Part shown: positions 1 to 11,798 of the stretch, one piece after another
How positions within the stretch are numbered: position 1 is the stretch's first letter
How the letters are laid out: each line of letters begins with the position of its first letter
Assembly: GCA_032433765.1 (NCBI GenBank)
Contig: JAVIAB010000160.1
Span: 12,251,936-12,315,935, forward strand
Direction: 5' to 3'
DNA length: 64,000 nt
From: Megaustenia siamemsis
Lineage: Eukaryota > Mollusca > Gastropoda > Stylommatophora > Ariophantidae
The notes under the pieces: generated by a model
Told to the model about the DNA's origin: nothing
Databases searched by the model: none
What the model saw: only the letters and a program-made list of their open reading frames with translations
Translations under genes and position numbers: made by a program

Positions 1-78
1 CTAAGAAATTAAAAAAAACATGTTTGCTGATAGCGACAGCAAGACAAGTAAAGAGTGAAGAAAAATTAAAATAGATCA

Positions 79-1016
79 ATGGTAAGACAAATAAAGAAGG
101 ACAAGGGTAAGATAAATAAGGAGGACAATTGTAAGACATATACAGAGGACAATAGTAAGCCATATACAGAGGACAATGGTAAGACATATACAGAGGACAA
201 TGGTAAGGCATTTACAGAGGACAATGGTAAGACATATACAGAGGACAATGGTAAGACATATACAGAGGACAATGGTAAGACATATACAGAGGACAATGGT
301 AAGGCATTTACAGAGGACAATGGTAAGGTATTTACAGAGGACAATGATAAGGCATTTACAGAGGACAATGATAAGATAAATACAGAGGACAATGGTAAGG
401 CATTTACAGAGGACAATGGTATGACATATACAGAGGACAATGGTAAGACATATACAGAGGACAATGGTAAGACATATACAGAGGACAATGGTAAGGCATT
501 TACAGAGGACAATGGTAAGACATATACAGAGGACAATGGTAAGACATATACAGAGGACAATGGTAAGGCATTTACAGAGGACAATGATAAGGCATTTACA
601 GAGGACAATGATAAGATAAATACAGAGGACAATGGTAAGGCATTTACAGAGGACAATGGTAAGGCATATACAGAGGACAATGGTAAGACATATACAGAGG
701 ACAATGGTATGACATATACAGAGGACAATGGTAAGGCATTTACAGAGGACAATGGTAAGACATATACAGAGGACAATGGTAAGGCATTTACAGAGGACAA
801 TGGTAAGACATATACAGAGGACAATGGTAAGGCATTTACAGAGGACAATGGTAAGACATATACAGAGGACAATGGTAAGGCATTTACAGAGGACAATGGT
901 AAGGCATATACAGAGGACAATGGTAAGGCATTTACAGAGGACAATAATAAGACAAACAAAGAGAACAATGGTAAGACAAATAAAGAGAACAATGGTAAGA
1001 CAAATAAAGAGAACAA
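79..1016. repeat. 24-bp minisatellite array
   Basis: About 38 head-to-tail copies of a 24-bp unit of the type gtaagacatatacagagg plus acaatg. Two main variants (gtaagacatataca and gtaaggcatttaca) alternate irregularly, which suggests partial higher-order structure. The unit is a multiple of three without stops, so several frames stay open; on the plus strand it reads as an 8-residue repeat GKTYTEDN/GKAFTEDN. Terminal copies change to a gacaaataaagagaac form. Variant positions change amino acids freely (T/A, Y/F, G/D), so coding constraint is not evident and I do not call a gene. Confidence 0.95.
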
Positions 1017-1284
1017 AACGTAACATTCACAGAGAGCACAATTATAAATAGATAAACAATATCGTATAGAAGAAGTAATGTCAACAAGAAGATCGTAAAC
1101 GAAAAAAGTTGGGGAAGATGCAATAAAGAAAAAAATAATTTGGAGGGTATTGGATAAGCAAATGTTACCTGAAGTAGTGATGTGGCTTCTTCAGTATAGT
1201 AAGTTGTGTTGCACTGGATTTCACACCTTACAGTCCATTTCATTCGAATTTAGAATTTACTTAACCGGCAGAACTTCACTAGCC
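1017..1284. other. unassigned spacer
   Basis: AT-rich unique-looking sequence between the 24-bp array and a small inserted element. I see no gene, motif or repeat in it. Confidence 0.5.
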
Positions 1285-1448
1285 ATTCGTTGTTATTGAT
1301 CTCCCTTTGGTTCTTTGGTTATGGAAGGCCCCGGTATCACTGCAAACGAATTAATATCCATAATTGCTCAACCGCCCGTGCCAGTGGAATCATCCGAATT
1401 ACTAACTAATCTCCCAAACAAAGAAAATTCGTTGTTATTGATTTCCCT
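1285..1448 (+). mobile_element. short inserted element (repeat X) with 22-bp flanking direct repeats
   Basis: The 121-bp segment 1307-1426 is bounded by two copies of a 22-bp sequence starting attcgttgttattgat, at 1285-1306 and 1427-1448, with one mismatch. The inside starts near ttggttctttggttatgg and ends at caaacaaagaaa. Related sequence occurs at about 15530-15900, 28390-28775 and (minus strand) 49990-50140, where it extends about 250 bp further past caaacaaagaaagg. The flanking repeats look like a long target-site duplication, so this is probably a truncated copy of a dispersed element. No coding capacity is visible. Class unknown. Confidence 0.65.
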
Positions 1449-1695
1449 GCAAGGCAGTGGTTGTTTGTAATCAGAGTTGTCTTTGGTAGGAAAGAAATCT
1501 TACTTGACCAGCGACGCTTTGCTAGGCTGGTTTGAATCACGTGATCCTTTAATTTATTTGAGTGGGTAGTCCACCGTAATGCTTCACCAGCATGGAATTT
1601 TGGCAAGTACAGCCCAAACCCAACCCCTCCCGACCCACACAACCTGATCTTTCCATTTCTGTTTTTCGTGGATACAATTATGGAATGAGTAATGG
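1449..1695. other. unassigned spacer
   Basis: Moderate-complexity sequence with no supported gene. Open frames running through it come from the adjacent 30-bp array. Confidence 0.45.
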
Positions 1696-2400
1696 GCTTG
1701 ATGCGACATGTTCGACCCAGCTTGGACTTGAGGCGACATGTCCGACCCAACTTGGACTTGAGACGACATGTTCGACCCAGCCTGGACTTGAGACGACATG
1801 TTCGACCCAACTTGGACTTGAGGCGACATGTTCGACCCAGCCTGGACTTGAGACGACATGTTCGACCCAACTTGGACTTGAGACGACATGTTCGACCCAG
1901 CCTGGACTTGAGACGACATGTTCGACCCAACTTGGACTTGAGGCGACATGTTCGACCCAGCCTGGACTTGAGGCGACGTGTTCGACCCAGCTTGGACTTG
2001 AGACGACATGTTCGACCCAACTTGGACTTGAGACGACATGTTCGACCCAACTTGGACTTGAGACGACATGTTCGTCCCAACTTGGACTTGAGACGACATG
2101 TTCGACCCAGCCTGGACTTGAGGCGACGTGTTCGACCCAACTTGGACTTGAGACGACATGTTCGACCCAGCCTGGACTTGAGGCAACATGATCGCCCCAA
2201 CTTGGACTTGAGGCAACATGATCGCCCCAACTTGGACTTGAGACGACATGTTCGACCCAGCCTGGACTTGAGGCAACATGATCGCCCCAACTTGGACTTG
2301 AGGCGACATGTTCGACCCAGCCTGGACTTGAGGCGACATGTTCGACCCAGCCTGGACTTGAGGCAACATGATCGCCCCAACTTGGACTTGAGGCGACATG
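1696..2400. repeat. 30-bp minisatellite array
   Basis: About 23 copies of a 30-bp unit containing gacatgttcgacccag and cttggacttgag. Units with cagcctgga and units with caacttgga tend to alternate, suggesting a 60-bp higher-order repeat. A third variant (gcaacatgatcgcccc) clusters at 2180-2370. Because 30 is a multiple of three, long frames are open on both strands (a 10-residue repeat with LKSKLGRTCR on the minus strand). No start context or conserved flanking coding sequence supports a protein. Confidence 0.95.
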
Positions 2401-3194
2401 AAAGACTTACTTTAAGGAACATCAAATGTGTGTGAGATAGCCATTGACATTTGTTCAATGTCCTGTAAAGTAACTTCATTACCTTATTAACTGCAACGAA
2501 AGTTATTGGTTTGTTATTTTCAGTAAACATATTCGATATTACCACATTAGCTGATATTTTTTTTCAAAGTCTGTTTAAAAAAATTAAAAGAAGAAAAGAA
2601 AAGATTCCAATAAGGAATTGCACACGAAGGAGATGATGGAGCGACTTATTATCTTCACTTTTAAACAAAACATTTTTTTCTAAATTTGGCCTCTTTAGCA
2701 GGAATTCAACACACAGATTAGCCCCATAGGTATCCACTATCGTAGAGCAGATAATGTCTGATAATGTTTGCATGTTATTGATTTACATTTACAATCTTGC
2801 TACAATTTTTTGACGATTTAATTGACGAAACTTGACGTTGTCCAGAGGCAATGAAATGCCAACGATTGTTTGTTGTTTCTATTTTAAGAGAGCGGCACTC
2901 ACATATTTCTTTATTTTTTGATCCACAACAAACATCGAAACAAAATATTGTTCACCCAAAGCAAAATCTTCTTCATGAAATGAAGATGACAAAACAAACA
3001 ATACAATATGAAATACAAAACTTAGACACACATTACAATTATAAATGTTCCTATAAGCCTACGTTTATGAGCTCTAAATGATAAATTAGAGAGAAAAACG
3101 CAAGCTAGGAACGTTAGGTATTAGTGTAAGTCTCTAGGCATTCAATGCGGAGAGAGACCTCTTTCCACACTACACAATAATATTCAAATCTTCA
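2401..3194. other. unassigned AT-rich stretch
   Basis: Unique-looking AT-rich DNA. Two short open frames (2564-2773 minus, 2851-3081 plus) have ordinary composition but no recognisable domain, and I would not call them genes. Confidence 0.45.
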
Positions 3195-3385
3195 TGGATT
3201 CATCCATTTGGTGTCGGCTCCACATTGAAGATTGGCTACCATGGAGCGCCATTTTACCTTTTCACTTGTTTTGATAGTGAGCGTTGTCATAGGTTTACAT
3301 TTACATCTTTTGATGTCATCAGTCCTCTGTAGTCTTGGTCTGCACCTGCCTCGTCAACATTGAACCTGATCTTCCAAGATGACTA
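3195..3385 (-). pseudogene. RTE-like LINE-B 3' fragment, degenerate
   Basis: Read on the minus strand, this matches the 3' coding tail of LINE-B copies at 3916, 6753 and 22979 (plus-strand landmarks gaagattggctaccatgg and cttttgatgtcatcagtcc). It has lost the trinucleotide tail and carries many substitutions, so it is an old copy. Family assignment rests on similarity to sister copies in this window. Confidence 0.6.
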
Positions 3386-3480
3386 TTAAAATGGTGTTAT
3401 GTTTCTTCACGTGTCTACACATTTTTATTTGGCTTTTTAGAATTGTGTTAAGTTGTTTTTTTTTTTTGTTTCAAGCCATC

Positions 3481-3833
3481 ACAAATAACATCATCACCAT
3501 CATGTGCCATATCAGTTGGCGTAGGCGATCATGTCCTTCCACAATCTTCTTTCTATAGTGCATCGTATCAGTTCTGTTGTTGATTGTTTTCCATGCCATG
3601 ACACCAAGCTATTCAGTATTTTCACTCTTTGTCGTCCGCGATCTCTCTTTCCTTTTATTATGCCAGTTGTAACCAAGTATTCCAACTTTCCTCTTCTCAT
3701 GATGTGCCCGAAAAATGTTGATTGTTTCTTTCTGATGTTTTTTAGGAGCTGCCATTTTGTGTTGGCCTCTTCGAGAACTACCTCATTGGTCTTTTTAGCT
3801 GTCCAGGGAACTTTCAACATATACAAATAACAT
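3481..3833 (-). mobile_element. RTE-like LINE-A, 5'-truncated, with 11-bp TSD
   Basis: A minus-strand copy of the last ~110 codons of an endonuclease/reverse-transcriptase LINE. Readable pieces include VPWTAKKTNE, FFGHIMRRGKLEYLVTTG and GKRDRGRQR, the post-RT region of RTE-type elements. The body (3492-3822) is flanked by identical 11-bp repeats acaaataacat (3481-3491 and 3823-3833), the target-site duplication. The 3' end is the simple repeat gatgatggtgatg. It is severely 5'-truncated, lacking endonuclease and RT core, and therefore non-autonomous. Confidence 0.85.
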
Positions 3834-3904
3834 AAGCCCATAACAAAATCTATTTACACCGAAGGAAAAAGTAAACTGAGCTGGCACAGTCATTTATAGA
3901 ATGT

Positions 3905-4262
3905 AGAGGCCTCGTGTGGATTTATAGAAGAATAGGTAGAATTGGATGGAAACAAAAGATAACAAACGACGAAGTTTTAAAACAACTGAAAATAAAAAGA
4001 GAACTGCTGAACACAATTAAGACAAGACAAATTAAATTTTGGGGGGATGTTAAAAGACACAACAGCCTACTAAAAGTAATTTTGGAAGGAAAAATACAAG
4101 GCAGACCAAGACTAACATGGACGAGTAACATCAAAAGATGGACAAGTCAATCTATGTCAGCCTGCACCATCAAAGCAAGAAACAGAGTAGAATGGCGATC
4201 CATGGTAACCAACCTTCGTTGCGGAGAGGGCACACGATGATGATGATGATGAGAAGCCTCGT
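3905..4262 (+). mobile_element. RTE-like LINE-B, 5'-truncated, with 11-bp TSD
   Basis: The plus-strand frame 3914-4240 encodes the C-terminal tail of a second LINE family: MWIYRRIGRIGWKQ, TIKTRQIKFWGDVKRH, KVILEGKIQGRPRLTW, then RNRVEWRSM and CGEGTR. The stop codon lies inside the (TGA)n tail. Target duplication: agaggcctcgt at 3905-3915 and agaagcctcgt at 4252-4262 (one mismatch in 11). Only the post-RT region survives. Clade assignment (RTE) follows from the resemblance to LINE-A and the very short 3' end. Confidence 0.8.
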
Positions 4263-6041
4263 CATCATCATGTCACCGAGGGAGTCCTAAAGGTAGACAT
4301 TAACGAAATCGATTAACTAAAAAAATGACCCGACTAGAGAAACAAAATTTCAACAAATTCGTAAAATTAAAAGATTGAATAAAAATTGATTGCAAAGCAT
4401 CCCGCTGACACTTCAAGGGAGCCAAGGGATAAAACATGCAGGGTGGCAGGCAGACTCTGACGGTAATAAGTCACGACAAACTTTCAATTTTTGTTTTAAT
4501 ATCAATCCGATTTTCAGAGCTTTATTGCCAGTCTCCAACTTTGATGAATGTCATTCCCATTTGTCGTCTGGCACCTGCAAAGGTAAATATGGTCTGTTGA
4601 GAAGCCGCCACATGATGGAGCTTCTTTTGACATCCAAGAATTAGCCCAGCTGCAGGATGAATCTCTTTGTCTGTGAATTAACCTGACTCCCGATGGACAT
4701 CAGGAAAGGGAGACATCAATCCTATCATCATTTAATAGACAGTTACTGAAGGAAAATCTTAGAATATTATAGTCAAAGATAAACAGCACATACTGGAACT
4801 GGCGCGGGCGCATGGAGATTACGCTGCTCGTGACGGCTGTTACGGCGACCAGGAAGTGTTCATTTTGAGCTGCGCGCCATATATACAGTTTAAAATATCA
4901 CGTTGAATAAAACAGTTTTTATAAAGGTAAAAACTCGCAGTTTTACAAAACTCAACACGTTCAATAAAACAAACAATATGGACGATCGGGATGAACCCTT
5001 TGTTTGGTTGTTGAAACGTGGACTGACCAGATATGGAATACCCCGCCTGCAGTGAAGCCACTCCGTTCTGAAGTCTAGGATGTAAAGTAGTATCCATCAA
5101 CTATTTAGTGGACGTTATCAAGGGAGTGTGCGTGGAATGATTAACGATAATTATTGCTACAGTACATACTCCATAGTACATAAGGGAATCAGAAATAAGA
5201 ATATGAGCGATAAATGATAGAAACTATTGTCGGAGTGCAATGGCGAGATAAACAAAGACAATCCAATATAGTCAGATACATTTAGCAAACGAGACTTGCT
5301 ACCTTGTGAATTATAGCTGTGGGGTGTGTACGGCTGCAAGACAAGGGAGCGATTAACGTCATATCCGGTGTAGCTGACGTGTTAATACAGTTCATGATGA
5401 CCACAAACTTAAGGTTCAATACCCGGATGTGACGTTTTGTTTTCGGATCGGCAGAACTTTGGGGTCACCTATTATAAGACAACATGGCAGCTGGAAATTT
5501 TCTCTCAAAGTAGGGCATGTTGCGGCGCAGATGTAACAGTTACTTATATCAAGACATTATGCCAGGGTTATATAGTTTGTTTCTTATTTATCTCTTGATT
5601 GGACTACTTCTATTATGTTGACTACGTATATCACAGCACAACTTCTTAAACAATGTTTTTGATACAACCAACAATCACAGAGGGCAAATCATTCATATTG
5701 AAATTAATTAATCATTAATTTGTATATGACGTATAGTAGTGTACGTCATTTATAGATAGTGTACTTCATTGAGATTAACACTCTAGGCTAACGCCGATCT
5801 TGATGGAGCCATCTCTAGTACTTACTGCCTGCGATAATTAATATCCTATCTTACTTTCACAACTGTCTTGCGTTACACCTCGATTGTATTTGATCTACTT
5901 ACTATTTGTTCTCTGGAGCACACAACTTCTGAAACTCACTTGAAGAAGACACTTCACAACTCAATTATGTTGTTACTGTCTCTTACTTATATATTTTGTA
6001 CTCTTCTCTAATTTTTCTAATTAACATGTTTCTTTACTACA
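4263..6041. other. unassigned stretch
   Basis: About 1.8 kb with no recognisable gene or repeat. Short open frames (4390-4644 plus, 4840-5100 minus, 5157-5339 minus) have no domain similarity that I recognise. The last ~150 bp grade into the following 43-bp array. Confidence 0.45.
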
Positions 6042-6692
6042 TCTCTAATTCTGGTTGTGTACTCTGCATGTGCTCTATAAATGTTCTCTAATTCTAGTTG
6101 TCTGCTCTGCATGTGCTCTATAAACGTTCTCTGATTCTAGTTGTGTACTCTGAATGTGCTCTATAAGTGTTCTTTAATTTTAGTTGTGTACTCTGCATGT
6201 GCTCTATAAATGTTCTCTGATTCTAGAGTTGTGTACTCTGCATGTGCTCTATAAATGCACTTTAATTCTAGTTGTGTACTCTGCATGTGGTCTATAAATG
6301 TTTTCTAATTCTAGTTGTATACTCTGCATGTCCTCTATAAATGTTTTCTGATTCTAGTCGTGTACGCTGCATGTGCTCTATAAATGTTCTCTAATTGTAG
6401 TTGTGTACTCTGCATGTGGTCTATAAATGTTCTCTGATTCTAGTTGTGTACTCTGCATGTGCTCTATAAATGTTTTCTGATTCTAGTCGTGTACGCTGCA
6501 TGTGCTCTATAAATGTTCTCTAATTCTAGTTGTATACTCTGCATGTGCTCTATAAATGTTCTATTATTCTAGTTGTATACTCTGCATGTGCTCTATAAAT
6601 GTTCTATTATTCTAGTTGTATACTCTGCATGTGCTCTATAAATGTTTTCTGATTCTAGTCGTGTACGCTGCATGTGCTCTATAAATGTTCTT
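6042..6692. repeat. 43-bp minisatellite array
   Basis: About 15 copies of a 43-bp unit with landmarks ttctagttgtgtactctgc and atgtgctctataaatg. Copies differ at a few positions (tctctaat, tttctgat, tattatt), and the variant gtcgtgtacgctgc recurs at spaced copies. Non-coding in all frames. Confidence 0.93.
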
Positions 6693-6752
6693 TATGACTT
6701 TATGACTCTTGTGTCGAAGTGTACAAAACATCCTGGCATTCTGTTAACCTTT

Positions 6753-7175
6753 CATCATCATCATCATCATCATCATCATCGTCATTGAGTGTCATTTCCG
6801 CATCGAAGGTTGGCTATCAAGCAGCGCCATTCTACGCTGTCTCTTGCTTTGATTGTGCAGATTGGCATAGGTTGACATGCCCATCATTTGATGTTACTCG
6901 TCCATGTTAGTCTTGGTCTGCCTCTACCTCTTTTACTTTGTATTTTCCCTTCCAATATTACTTGTATTAGGCTGTTGTGTCTTTTAATATGCCCCAAAAA
7001 TTTCATTTGTCTTGTTCTAATTGTGTTTAGTAGTTCTCTTTTCATTTCGTTTGTTTTCATTTATTTCCATCCAATTCTACCTAATCTTCTATAATCCACA
7101 TTTCAAAGACTTCAATTTTCTGTTATGTTTTCTGGTCTAATGTCCATGTTTCTGCACCATACTTAACCTCTAAGT
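6753..7175 (-). mobile_element. RTE-like LINE-B, 5'-truncated
   Basis: A minus-strand copy beginning (at the plus-strand left end) with a (CAT)8-like tail at 6753-6780 and extending to about 7175, where the RT thumb sequence YGAETWTLDQ is readable. It reaches further 5' than the other LINE-B copies here. Several stops and indels make it a dead copy. Landmarks shared with other copies include gcatcgaaggttggc and gatgttactcgtcc. Confidence 0.8.
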
Positions 7176-7503
7176 CTAAAGAACAACGCTACCATTGATA
7201 ATTCTCACAGTGATATCTCTCTCATAAATTGACCCGCCCCACGTGTTTGTTTATCAACCTAATTTCTGGACAGGTGATGGGTCAAGACATGCTACATCTA
7301 TCCCTACACCTTTTCCAATAACTGTTAAGCATTTCCACTGCCTCAAATTCCTACAAACTGGTTGCTGTTGTTTTGTGTCATAGTTATACTTGTACTGCTT
7401 TGTTACTGCTATAACCCACCGAGTTTGGGGTAACAACTAAGCTATCCGATGCTATCTATCTCCCATTATGTGATCTATTCTATCCTAGTCTATATATTAT
7501 TAC
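7176..7503. other. unassigned spacer
   Basis: Ordinary AT-rich sequence between a LINE copy and the 41-bp array. The short minus frame at 7254-7436 has no recognisable domain. Confidence 0.4.
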
Positions 7504-10500
7504 AACTTCTCTCCTTCTACTTTTAAGACATCACTATATGTTGATCACTTCTCTCCATCTGCTCTAAGACATCACTATATGTTGATCACTTCTCTCCTTC
7601 TATTGTAATACATCACTATATGTTGATCACTTCTCTCCTTCTATTGTAAGACATCACTATATGTTGATCACTTCTCTCCTTCTACTGTATGACTTCACTA
7701 TATGTTGATCACTTCTCTCCTTCTATTCTAAGACATCACTATATGTTGATCACTTCTCTCCTTCTGCTCTAAGACATCACTATATGTTGATCACTTCTCT
7801 CTTTCTACTCTAAGACATCACTATATGTTGATCACTTCTCTCCTTCTGATCTAAGACATTACTATATGTTGATCAATTCTCTCCTTCTACTGTATGTCAT
7901 CAGTATATGTTGATTACTTCTCTCCTTCTACTCTAAGACATCACTATATGTTGATCACTTCTCTCCTTCTACTCTAAGACATCACTATATGTTGATCACT
8001 TCTCTCTTTCTACTCTAAGACATCACTATATGTTGATCACTTCTCTCCTTCTGATCTAAGACATTACTATATGTTGATCAATTCTCTCCTTCTACTGTAT
8101 GTCATCAGTATATGTTGATCACTTCTCTCCTTCTACCGTAAGACATCACTATATGTTGATCACTTCTCTCCTTCTACTCTAAGACATCACTATATGTTGA
8201 TCACTTCTCTCTTTCTACTCTAAGACATCACTATATGTTGATCACTTCTCTCCTTCTGATCTAAGACATTACTATATGTTGATCACTTCTCTCCTTCTGA
8301 TCTAAAACATCACTATATGTTGATCACTTCTCTCCTTCTGATCTAAGACATTACTATATGTTGATCACTTCTCTCCTTCTGATCTAAGACATTACTATAT
8401 GTTGATCACTTCTCTCCTTCTGATCTAAGACATTACTATATGTTGATCACTTCTCTCCTTCTAATCTAAAACATCACTATATGTTGGTCACTTCTCTCCT
8501 TCTACTGTAAGACATCACTATATGTTGATCACTTCTCTTCTTCTACCGTAAGACATCACTATATGTTGATCACTTCTCTCATTCTACCGTAAGACATCAC
8601 TATATGTTGATCACTTCTCTCATTCTACTGTAAGACATCACTATATGTTGATCACTTCTCTCCTTCTACCGTAAGACATCACTATATGTTGATCACTTCT
8701 CTCCTTCTACCGTAAGACATCACTATATGTTGATCACTTCTCTCATTCTACCGTAAGACATCACTATATGTTGGTCACTTCTCTCTTTCTACTCTAAGGC
8801 ATCACTATATGTTGATCACTTCTCTCCTTCTACCGTAAGACATCACTATATGTTGATCACTTGTCTCCTTCTACCGTAAGGCATCACTATATGTTGATCA
8901 CTTGTCTCCTTCTACCGTAAGACATCACTATATGTTGATCACTTGTCTCCTTCTACCGTAAGACATCACTATATGTTGATCACTTCTCTCCTTCTACCGT
9001 AAGGCATCACTATATGTTGATCACTTGTCTCCTTCTACCGTAAGACATCACTATATGTTGGTCACTTCTCTCCTTCTACCGTAAGACATCACTATATGTT
9101 GACCACTTCTCTCCTTCTACCGTAAGACATCACTATATGTTGACCACTTCTCTCCTTCTACCGTAAGACATCACTATATGTTGACCACTTCTCTCCTTCT
9201 ACCGTAAGACATCACTATATGTTGACCACTTCTCTCCTTCTACCGTAAGACATCACTATATGTTGATCACTTGTCTCCTTCTACCGTAAGGCATCACTAT
9301 ATGTTGACCACTTCTCTCCTTCTACCGTAAGACATCACTATATGTTGATCACTTGTCTCCTTCTACCGTAAGGCATCACTATATGTTGACCACTTCTCTC
9401 CTTCTACCGTAAGACATCACTATATGTTGATCACTTGTCTCCTTCTACCGTAAGGCATCACTATATGTTGACCACTTCTCTCCTTCTACCGTAAGACATC
9501 ACTATATGTTGACCACTTCTCTCCTTCTACCGTAAGACATCACTATATGTTGGTCACTTCTCTCCTTCTACCGTAAGACATCACTATATGTTGGTCACTT
9601 CTCTCCTTCTACCGTAAGACATCACTATATGTTGACCACTTCTCTCCTTCTACCGTAAGACATCACTATATGTTGGTCACTTCTCTCCTTCTACCGTAAG
9701 ACATCACTATATGTTGACCACTTCTCTCCTTCTACCGTAAGACATCACTATATGTTGGTCACTTCTCTCCTTCTACCGTAAGACATCACTATATGTTGGT
9801 CACTTCTCTCCTTCTACTCTAAGACATCACTATATGTTGATTACTTCGTCCTTCTACTCTAAGACATCACTATATGTTGATTACTTCGTCCTTCTACTCT
9901 AAGACATCACTATATGTTGATCACTTCTCTCCTTCTACTCTAAGACATCACTATATGTTGGTCACTTCTCTCCTTCTACTCTAAGACATCACTATATGTT
10001 GATTACTTCGTCCTTCTACTCTAAGACATCACTATATGTTGATTACTTCGTCCTTCTACTCTAAGACATCACTATATGTTGATCACTTCTCTTCTTCTAC
10101 TCTAAGACATCACTATATGTTGGTCACTTCTCTCCTTCTACTCTAAGACATCACTATATGTTGATTACTTCGTCCTTCTACTCTAAGACATCACTATATG
10201 TTGGTCACTTCTCTCCTTCTACTCTAAGACATCACTATATGTTGATTACTTCGTCCTTCTACTCTAAGACATCACTATATGTTGATCACTTCTCTCCTTC
10301 TACTCTAAGACATCACTATATGTTGGTCACTTCTCTCCTTCTACTCTAAGACATCACTATATGTTGATTACTTCTCTCCTTCTACTCTAAGACATCACTA
10401 TATGTTGATCACTTCTCTCCTTCTACTCTAAGACATCACTATATGTTGATCACTTCGTCCTTCTACTCTAAGACATCACTATATGTTGGTCACTTCTCTC

Positions 10501-10848
10501 CTTCTACTCTAAGACATCACTATATGTTGGTCACTTCTCTCCTTCTACTCTAAGACATCACTATATGTTGGTCACTTCTCTCCTTCTACTCTAAGACATC
10601 ACTATATGTTGATCACTTCGTCCTTCTACTCTAAGACATCACTATATGTTGATTACTTCTCTCCTTCTACTCTAAGACATCACTATATGTTGGTCACTTC
10701 TCTCCTTCTACTCTAAGACATCACTATATGTTGATTACTTCTCTCCTTCTACTCTAAGACATCACTATATGTTGGTCACTTCTCTCCTTCTACTCTAAGA
10801 CATCACTATATGTTGATTACTTCGTCCTTCTACTCTAAGACATCACTA
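7504..10848. repeat. 41-bp satellite-like array, about 82 copies
   Basis: A near-uninterrupted 3.3-kb tandem array of a 41-bp unit: gacatcactatatgttgatc, then acttctctccttctactctaa. Three regions differ. About 7504-8480 has tactct/tgatct variants. About 8490-9790 is dominated by taccgtaag units with gatcac, ggtcac or gaccac. About 9800-10848 has tactctaag units with a 40-bp gattacttcgtcc variant interspersed. The unit contains the palindrome TGATCA. Regional homogenisation is typical of a locally expanding satellite. No spacers of unique sequence exist, so it is not a CRISPR. Confidence 0.97.
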
Positions 10849-11160
10849 AGTGTCACCTTGCGGCTTCGTTGCGAAGAGCAGAAAGAAGATGTAGAAAGAG
10901 ACAGACTTGTGTTAGAGAACAAACAAAAGAATTCATAAAATAAGGAAACAGAAATTCGTTCAATTAATAGTAAAGACAAACAAATAAACTCCTTTCACAT
11001 TAACGTGAATTGTGTAAAGTGTTCTTCTGCCAGAGATGAACTCTGTCTTACAGCTAAAGTTCTTAAGAAATTGCTTGTCACGTGACTTGAATCGATCTAC
11101 CGATCAATCAATCTCCAAGCCAGCTCTACCCATTTGTTCCCTTATTTACGGACCTCACTT
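10849..11160. other. unassigned spacer
   Basis: Unique-looking sequence after the satellite. I see no gene or repeat. Confidence 0.4.
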
Positions 11161-11667
11161 TCACTATAACCAACTTCTCAATTTTCAATTCTCTTCCTGC
11201 CTTTTGTCCTTTATTTTCCGTGCCTATTTTTCTTCTTTCTACTTACATATCATAGACTTGATTTTCTTTCTCTTTCTCTCCCTTTTTCATTTTGTTTCTC
11301 CCATTTTCTCTCTCCATTGTACTTTCTTTAATTCCTTCCTTTATTCCTTCCTTTATTCCTTCCTTCCTTTATTCCTTCCTTCCTCCCTCCCTCCCTCCCT
11401 CCCTCCCTTCCTTCCTTCCTTTCTCCCTCCCTCCCTCCCTCCCTTCCTTCCTTCCTTCCTTCCTTCCTTCCTTCCTTCCTTCCTTCTATTTACTCTTCAC
11501 TCCATATGTTCATACATTCATCCATTAATCCTTCCTTCCTTCCATCACTCCTTCTTTCCTTCCTTCCTTCTATTTATATAATCTTCTCTTCATATGTTCA
11601 TCTATTTATCCGTCCTTTCTTCTTTCCCTCCCTACCTCCCTCCTTCATTCCATCCTTTCGGTCAATG
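11161..11667. repeat. pyrimidine-rich tract with (CCTT)n/(CCCT)n microsatellite
   Basis: A strongly pyrimidine-rich plus strand. The core at about 11336-11487 is pure (TTCC)n and (CTCC)n. Long plus-strand frames rich in F, L, S and P are by-products of this composition. Confidence 0.9.
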
Positions 11668-11798
11668 GTTTCTTACTTGTCTTATTGCAATGCTTTCTAG
11701 TTGTCTTATTGCAATGCTTTCTTACTTGTCTTATTGCAACACTTTCTTACCGGTCTTAATGCAATGCGTTCTTACTTGCCCTAATGCAATGATTTCTT
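11668..11798. repeat. 25-bp minisatellite, left part
   Basis: Five copies of a 25-bp unit (tttcttacttgtcttattgc plus aatgc). The same unit resumes at 13223 after an inserted LINE, so the two blocks were one array. Confidence 0.9.

Noticed and set aside
79..1023. 314-codon plus-strand frame encoding GKTYTEDN repeats
   Set aside because: It is the 24-bp array read in one frame; other frames are equally open and unit variation changes amino acids freely.
7504..10848. Possible CRISPR array (regular ~41-bp repeats)
   Set aside because: Units are directly adjacent with no unique spacers, no cas genes, and a eukaryotic context.
11036..11581. 181-codon plus frame
   Set aside because: Most of it is (CCTT)n/(CCCT)n; the first ~60 codons show no recognisable domain.
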